The position numbers and the translations under genes were made by a program. The notes beneath the pieces are model-generated. The model did not search any database. It was given only the letters and a program-made list of their open reading frames with translations, and was not told the origin of the DNA. A stretch of DNA of 64,000 nt. Origin: Kondoa malvinella. Lineage: Eukaryota; Basidiomycota; Agaricostilbomycetes; Agaricostilbales; Kondoaceae. Each line of letters opens with the position of its first letter. The stretch's first letter is position 1. Shown piece by piece: positions 59,279-64,000 of the stretch. The stretch is taken from the NCBI GenBank assembly GCA_039545315.1, contig BCIM01000002.1, positions 89,369 through 153,368 of the forward strand. Direction: 5' to 3'.

Positions 59279-59668
59279 TCAGCGCTTGTCCAATTTGCTC
59301 TCGACCAGCCGCAGCTTCTCTTGTATGCGCTGCTTCTCGTGCTCTAGGTGAAAGCGTTTCTGTGCTAGTCTGCCAAGTCACATCGGTTTCTTTCCCTTTG
59401 AGACAATTTCGTGAGACGTACTGTGTCAATCTATCTTGCTTGGCTTGAGCCAGCGCCTGATCCTCTGCTTGCTGCACATCCAAGGCTGGTACCAGTACAG
59501 CTTCTTTCCCACTCTGTGCTAAATACGCTCCTGCACCAATACAAACTTTGACATCACGCGAATCAACGTCTCATCTTGTTTGGCTTTCGAAGCTCTCAAT
59601 CTACCTGGTAGCAAAAGCGTACTGAACCACGCTGCACCACGCTTTGTAGTCAACCACGAGAACGACAT
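59279..59668 (-). CDS. Small hypothetical protein with C-terminal coiled coil
   Basis: The ATG at 59668 opens 'MSFSWLTTKRGAAWFSTLLL', followed by 'RLRASKAKQDETLIRVMSKF'. After one or two short introns the frame probably continues 'EDQALAQAKQDRLTQ' and ends 'QKRFHLEHEKQRIQEKLRLV', with TGA at 59279-59281. The last 40 residues are strongly heptad-like. The exact middle intron is uncertain, since two acceptors within 10 bp both keep the frame open. I do not recognise the protein. It starts only 39 bp downstream of the stop of the lysine enzyme on the same strand, so a very short 5' UTR or an overlapping transcript is implied. The basic hydrophobic start could be a mitochondrial presequence. Confidence 0.4.
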
Positions 59669-59706
59669 TCCATTTCTTCTTACAAACGGTTGCTTTCCAA
59701 CCCTCT

Positions 59707-62700
59707 TTAATAACCCGAATAATCAGTCAACCCTTTCTTCCTGCTCTCTTCTATCACAATCCCGTGCTCTTTCAACCCACGCAACAAAGGAACATACACT
59801 TCTTTCGCAATAGGTCGCACCACACCTCTTTCTTTGACTTGACCGTCGAGAATGAGCAAAGTAGCTAACGCAGCTGGTATACCGACAGTTTTCGCCATTG
59901 CTGAATGTCCCGTACCGGTCGGGTCGCCATACAGGACGAGCTTACTGATCCAAGTTTGTTCGTCTGTCGGATCAGACAAAGAGCGACTACCGATTTCGTG
60001 TTGCAGAATGACCAAGTCTCGTTCGCCTTCCGTATATGATCTAGCCAATCGTTAGCCCTACTGTCTTGTACCATCATAATAACACTCACAGCTTGTGAGA
60101 AAGCAAGGCCTCCAGATAATCCATAGGACAAGTAGCTTTCCCAGGTAAAGGCGTTTTTGGTAAAGCCGACATCTTATCCACCAATCCAAACCACTGCAAA
60201 GCCTTGTACACTTCCGAAACTTGACTTCCGCCAGGTAAGAGTCGCTCAAGTTCCGACTCGATTGCCCCCAAGTGCTTTCGAGTTTTCAATTCCATACTCT
60301 TTTGCAAGACTTCAGGCCAGGATCGAGGTTGAGTAGAGAATGGTTGAGTACTGAACAGCCCAAGTGCTTTGAAAGCGGCTAGGATCTTGGCTGTTCCCGC
60401 ATGTCGAAGTGTACCACGAAACATGGTAGGCAAAGTTTTGTCCAGCTCGTAGACTTCCAAGTAATCGAAGCTGTTGCGGTTCGCTAGACCTTCTAGTTCT
60501 ATTCCACCGATAGAAGAGACAGGCAAGGGCGATTCGAGCAAAAAATCACCAGGAATGTGTTTGCGTTTGCCATTGAAGACGAATTGGGCAGAGTTGGTAG
60601 CTGCAGATAGCACGCCTCGAGGACTCCAGCTCTGCGCAATAATTAGGCTAGCCAGATTCGGACAAAACATCGACTGACGAATTTGTACTTGAGCGGCAGA
60701 CCAGTACCAGCCTTGATATCAGGTAAACCACCACACCAGCTGACGAAAGAAGTAACCTAGAAACAAATCAGTATAGTCCATCAATGGAAGCCAGTTGCTC
60801 ACTTCGCGCCCTTCTCGGCGAGCATCTTGGATCATTTGCGCAGCAAGCAAATGATCGATGCCTGGGTCTAGGCCAATCTGTGCAAGTCATCAGCCACTGA
60901 TCATGATAGATGCTACTGGCACTTACCTCCATCATGATAGTGACCGCCTTCTGCATTGCTTGATGTTGTAAAGCCTTCATCTGCTCAGACTGATAGCTGG
61001 CAGTGACTAGATGGACTCCATGCTTGATGCATAATTCGGCCACTTGAACATGTAAAGGAGCAGGTAGTAAGCTGAGAACGACATCGTTGCTTTGGACCAG
61101 GTTTTCGATGGCTGCTGTGTCGGAAATATCTGCTTCTGTTGCCTTTGCGCTTTCACCAGCCAAAGCTGTAGCAGACTCGAGGTGCTGACTGGCTATATCA
61201 CTCAAATATCAGCGGACATGACATGAAATGAGCATAGAGGCATACCAATAGTGACAGCGACGTCCTTCCGAGCCAAAAATACCTCGCAAGCCGGACCTGC
61301 CACAAGCCCACTGCCAAGAACCAAGACTCTTTTCTTCGAGCCAGCCGACTCCAGTTGAGACACTTCTGTACCAGGCTGATCTTGCAAGAGAGAAGAAAGC
61401 CAAGTATGTGGCTCGACCAACTGACCCTGATTGACGATCGTTGACCGGTGTAGTGCTGCGAGGAGTTCATCTTGCTGTGTTGTACGACTTTGGGCGAAAA
61501 GAGACTCGAGGTAAGGGAAAGCGCAGGCGGAGAAATGCTCGCTGGAAGGAAGAGGTAGCTCGGCTGGTAAGATCTCGATAGTCATCATTGCGGTAGAAGA
61601 GGGTGAAGTGCGAGCACTGCTCAGAGGGTCAATACGAATGCCAATGCACGATGAATAGCATACCTCGGATCTTCGTTGCCTTGCGCGTCAAGATAGAATG
61701 TAGGGTCATTGATCGTAGACGGCTTCTTTACGAACTCAAGACCGCCCGACCAATCAGCGCTGACATCACAGATAGAAACAAGGCGAGACTTCTCTTGCTG
61801 TGCGGCGACCAAACACTTCTTGACGTTGACGTATTCTTCCGTAGTCATGATTCGAGGCAGACCGTCGCGGTAGAAAGCGCCATTTAGTAGTGAGGTAACA
61901 TAGGGTGCATACTGCAAGGCATTTCAGTCTTGCGATTTATATACTCGCTCGGAAGACGTACCTCTCCAGCAAAGATCGAGCGATACCTGTCTGGATTGGC
62001 GCGATAATCCGCTCTGTCGAAGCCGCTGCCATCTTTCGCTCGAAGGTAGTCTTTAGCCGCGAATTGGACAGCGTACAGCTTGTTCAAGCTTGTATCAGGC
62101 GAAGCAACTAGTGATTTTAGGTCTTCCGGTTTGACCCATTCGACATTCATCGCCTTGAGTACATCGACTGCACCACTAGCGACTCGACCAGTACCAATGA
62201 CAGCAAAGACGATGGGACCGAGAGAAGCTGGAGTACCATCCTGCGCGACATGCTTGCCTACTTGAGCTAGAGCCTGCTTGCAATCTTCGAAAGTTCGGCA
62301 TTGTATAGGCCGAGGTAGATAGACGAAAGCAGTATTGTAGCCATTAGAGAGTAGCTTCATCGATATAGTGGAGGCGATGCTGTCCATTTGACCGCACCAT
62401 CCAGCAAAGTATCCAAATGCCGCGGTTCGGGCGCCATCTTCACCGCATAGCAATTCCCAATCTGCGAAAGTAGCACCACTTGATAACTGTTTCCTGAGCC
62501 TAGGGACGTTATAGTCTTGACCTTTCCAGATACTGACGAGTCATCAGCTCCATTTGGTCAGATGAAGTATTCTGACTTACTGCCAGAACCCAATATAAAG
62601 TCTGTCGCCTTGCATTATCTCTTCGATAGGCACTTCTTTCACACCGAGTATAACAGTAGCAGGTGACAAATCTTGAGTGATAGTAGCTCCGGCAGCAGTG

Positions 62701-63014
62701 TATTCTGCATCTCTGAAGCAACGCTTGTCCGAAGGTTGTACGAGCACCTTGACGTTGTGCTTCTGGATGAGCTGCTGGACGTGAGTCGGAGTGAGGCAAG
62801 TTCGCCTTTCCCACTCTCTGAGAGGATCTTCTCGAACGAGACCGAGGGTAGTATGTTGTTGCATGATTGAATTCTGTCTTGAAGAAAGAGAAAAGCGCTT
62901 CACAGCTGTAAAGGCTATAGGAAGCGAAGTCCATGCTGTGCTTGTACTAGGTATACGCCTAACACAGGATAGGCGAAGTTGACATCCTGCCCAAAGTTTA
63001 CTGGAGCACCGCAT
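59707..63014 (-). CDS. Bifunctional lysine-ketoglutarate reductase/saccharopine dehydrogenase (AASS-like)
   Basis: One spliced frame encodes both enzymes that interconvert lysine, saccharopine and alpha-aminoadipate semialdehyde. The N-terminal LKR half has 'TLGLVREDPLREWERRTCLT', 'VLVQPSDKRCFRDAEYTAAG', 'ATVILGVKEVPIEEIMQGDR', 'GPIVFAVIGTGRVASGAVDV' and 'GEYAPYVTSLLNGAFY'. The linker 'TMMTIEILPAELPLPSSEHF'-type segment follows after an intron at 61617-61663. The SDH half has the Rossmann loop 'RVLVLGSGLVAGPACEVFL', then 'NDVVLSLLPAPLHVQVAELC', 'GLDPGIDHLLAAQMI', 'SWCGGLPDI', 'YKFSWSPRGVLSAATNSA' and 'PTGTGHSAMAKTVGIPAALA'. From ATG 63014 about 50 residues rich in Ser and Arg, without acid residues, precede 'MQQHTTLGLV' and look like a mitochondrial presequence. 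Yeast uses two separate proteins (Lys1, Lys9). Confidence 0.88.
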
Positions 63015-64000
63015 GGCTATGTCCTTGCAGCACTGCCAGTGATTGATATGAAGTGATAATGAATGAGATGAGCGTGAGAGGAAGACGAGAAAGCCTCATC
63101 GAGACCGCCAGGATTAGATTGGCTAAGAACGAGACGAAAGGGAAACAATCTCGTGGGAATAGGAGAACGGGATCCCGTCAAGCCTAGGGCTGCTCTGGCT
63201 GCTGTGTATAGTCATGTTTGCGTAGAGTATAGGCAGACTGTTGACCTCGCGCTACAAGATAGGGTGTATATCGCGGTTCGTCGACGAGAAGGCGAAGCGG
63301 GTACGGAAATGGGCATGCCGCTCTAGTAGGCCTTTATATGTGATCAATCAGAGCAGTGTACGTTCGGACTCGATAGTACAGTAGATTCCATGTGACACTA
63401 GACAAACCGACTTAAATGCTATAACTTATACCTCAAGGACACATGCTGAATCGCTGACTCGGATCGCACAACTGGGTTCCAGCAACCTCAGTCGTCCATT
63501 GGAGGATTGCTGCAGACGAGCAGCCGTCCAATCAGGCTCTCAGGAACGAATTTCGATATTGCTCACTTGAACAACGTCAACCCTTGCGGTCTCAGACGTA
63601 GGTCACTGCTGATAGTCTTCGCATTGCATAGACACCATCCTTACAGACTGAGTACTGACTTGCATGGTCTGAATGACGCCGCAATAGAGCGTGCCTCAGT
63701 AGCCGTCAGAGCCTGAGCGAGAACGTGGAAAGTGATAGAGAGCTTCATTTCCGTCATCAGAAGTGCAGAATCACGAGAGAGTTGGAGTCTAGGCTCAGAA
63801 AGGTCAGCGGCTGATTGACTTTTAACGTGAAGAGCATGCGCACAACACTCGCAATGTCTAAATAAAGATGACAGCGGTCTGAGCAGCGCAACGCAAAGAC
63901 GAGAGCACAAGAAGGCGACTCCAGGTCAAAGTTGGTGAGACCAGGAGACAGTGACCTGCACTGTAGGAAGCAAACTGTGAACCGCCAACCGCTCGCTGTT
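63015..64000. other. Upstream region of the lysine enzyme, no gene recognised
   Basis: I find no exon with a recognisable motif on either strand; frames of 69 and 89 codons at 63507-63910 oppose each other without support. A TGACTC hexamer at 63455-63460 matches the core of general-control sites but lies about 440 bp before the start. Confidence 0.35.

Overview
This window is nuclear DNA from a fungus, most likely a basidiomycete. The signs are many short GT-AG introns (usually 45 to 70 nt) cutting nearly every gene, compact intergenic spaces, genes on both strands without operons, a family-AA9 lytic polysaccharide monooxygenase, F-box proteins and a DUF3435-type tyrosine recombinase. I cannot place it below phylum. 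Coordinates given for spliced genes run from start codon to stop codon and include introns. Splice sites were read by eye from GT/GC...AG signals and from continuity of conserved protein motifs.

Left end (1 to 6,500) is accessory-like: an intron-rich tyrosine recombinase gene that holds the only ambiguous bases I see in the window, an intron-containing tRNA-Ile(AAU), a decayed fragment resembling the C-terminal tail of a LINE-type polyprotein, and an unrecognised minus-strand gene. From 6,500 to 13,200 come an NAD(P)-dependent reductase gene with one in-frame stop, two paralogous double-GNAT acetyltransferase genes on the minus strand (one with a damaged 5' part) and an F-box/LRR-like gene between them.

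From 13,500 onward the content is mostly housekeeping: APC1 (anaphase-promoting complex), DAHP synthase (shikimate pathway), a secreted AA9 enzyme, a long reading frame joining an apparently catalytically dead USP25/28-like protein to a PDCD2/Tsr4 ribosome-assembly chaperone, an F-box gene, a polytopic membrane protein, protein disulfide isomerase, an Hrp1-like RNA-binding protein, COG7 (Golgi tethering), a divergent pair of unrecognised genes, a truncated secreted pyrophosphatase, an amidase, a TAPT1-family membrane protein, a UBXN1-like Cdc48 cofactor, MCM10, VPS35 (retromer), a small coiled-coil protein and a bifunctional lysine-ketoglutarate reductase/saccharopine dehydrogenase.

The most unusual points are the USP-PDCD2 frame, whose junction reads Met-Arg-Leu-Arg-Gly-Gly (the last five residues match the tail of ubiquitin); the animal/plant-type fused lysine enzyme with a presequence-like N terminus; two successive micro-exons of 8 and 7 nt that encode the PDI active site; and the complete R...HxxR...H...Y tyrosine recombinase. 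Ubiquitin-related genes are frequent here (APC1, USP-like, UBXN1-like, two F-box genes), but I see no evidence that they form a functional cluster.
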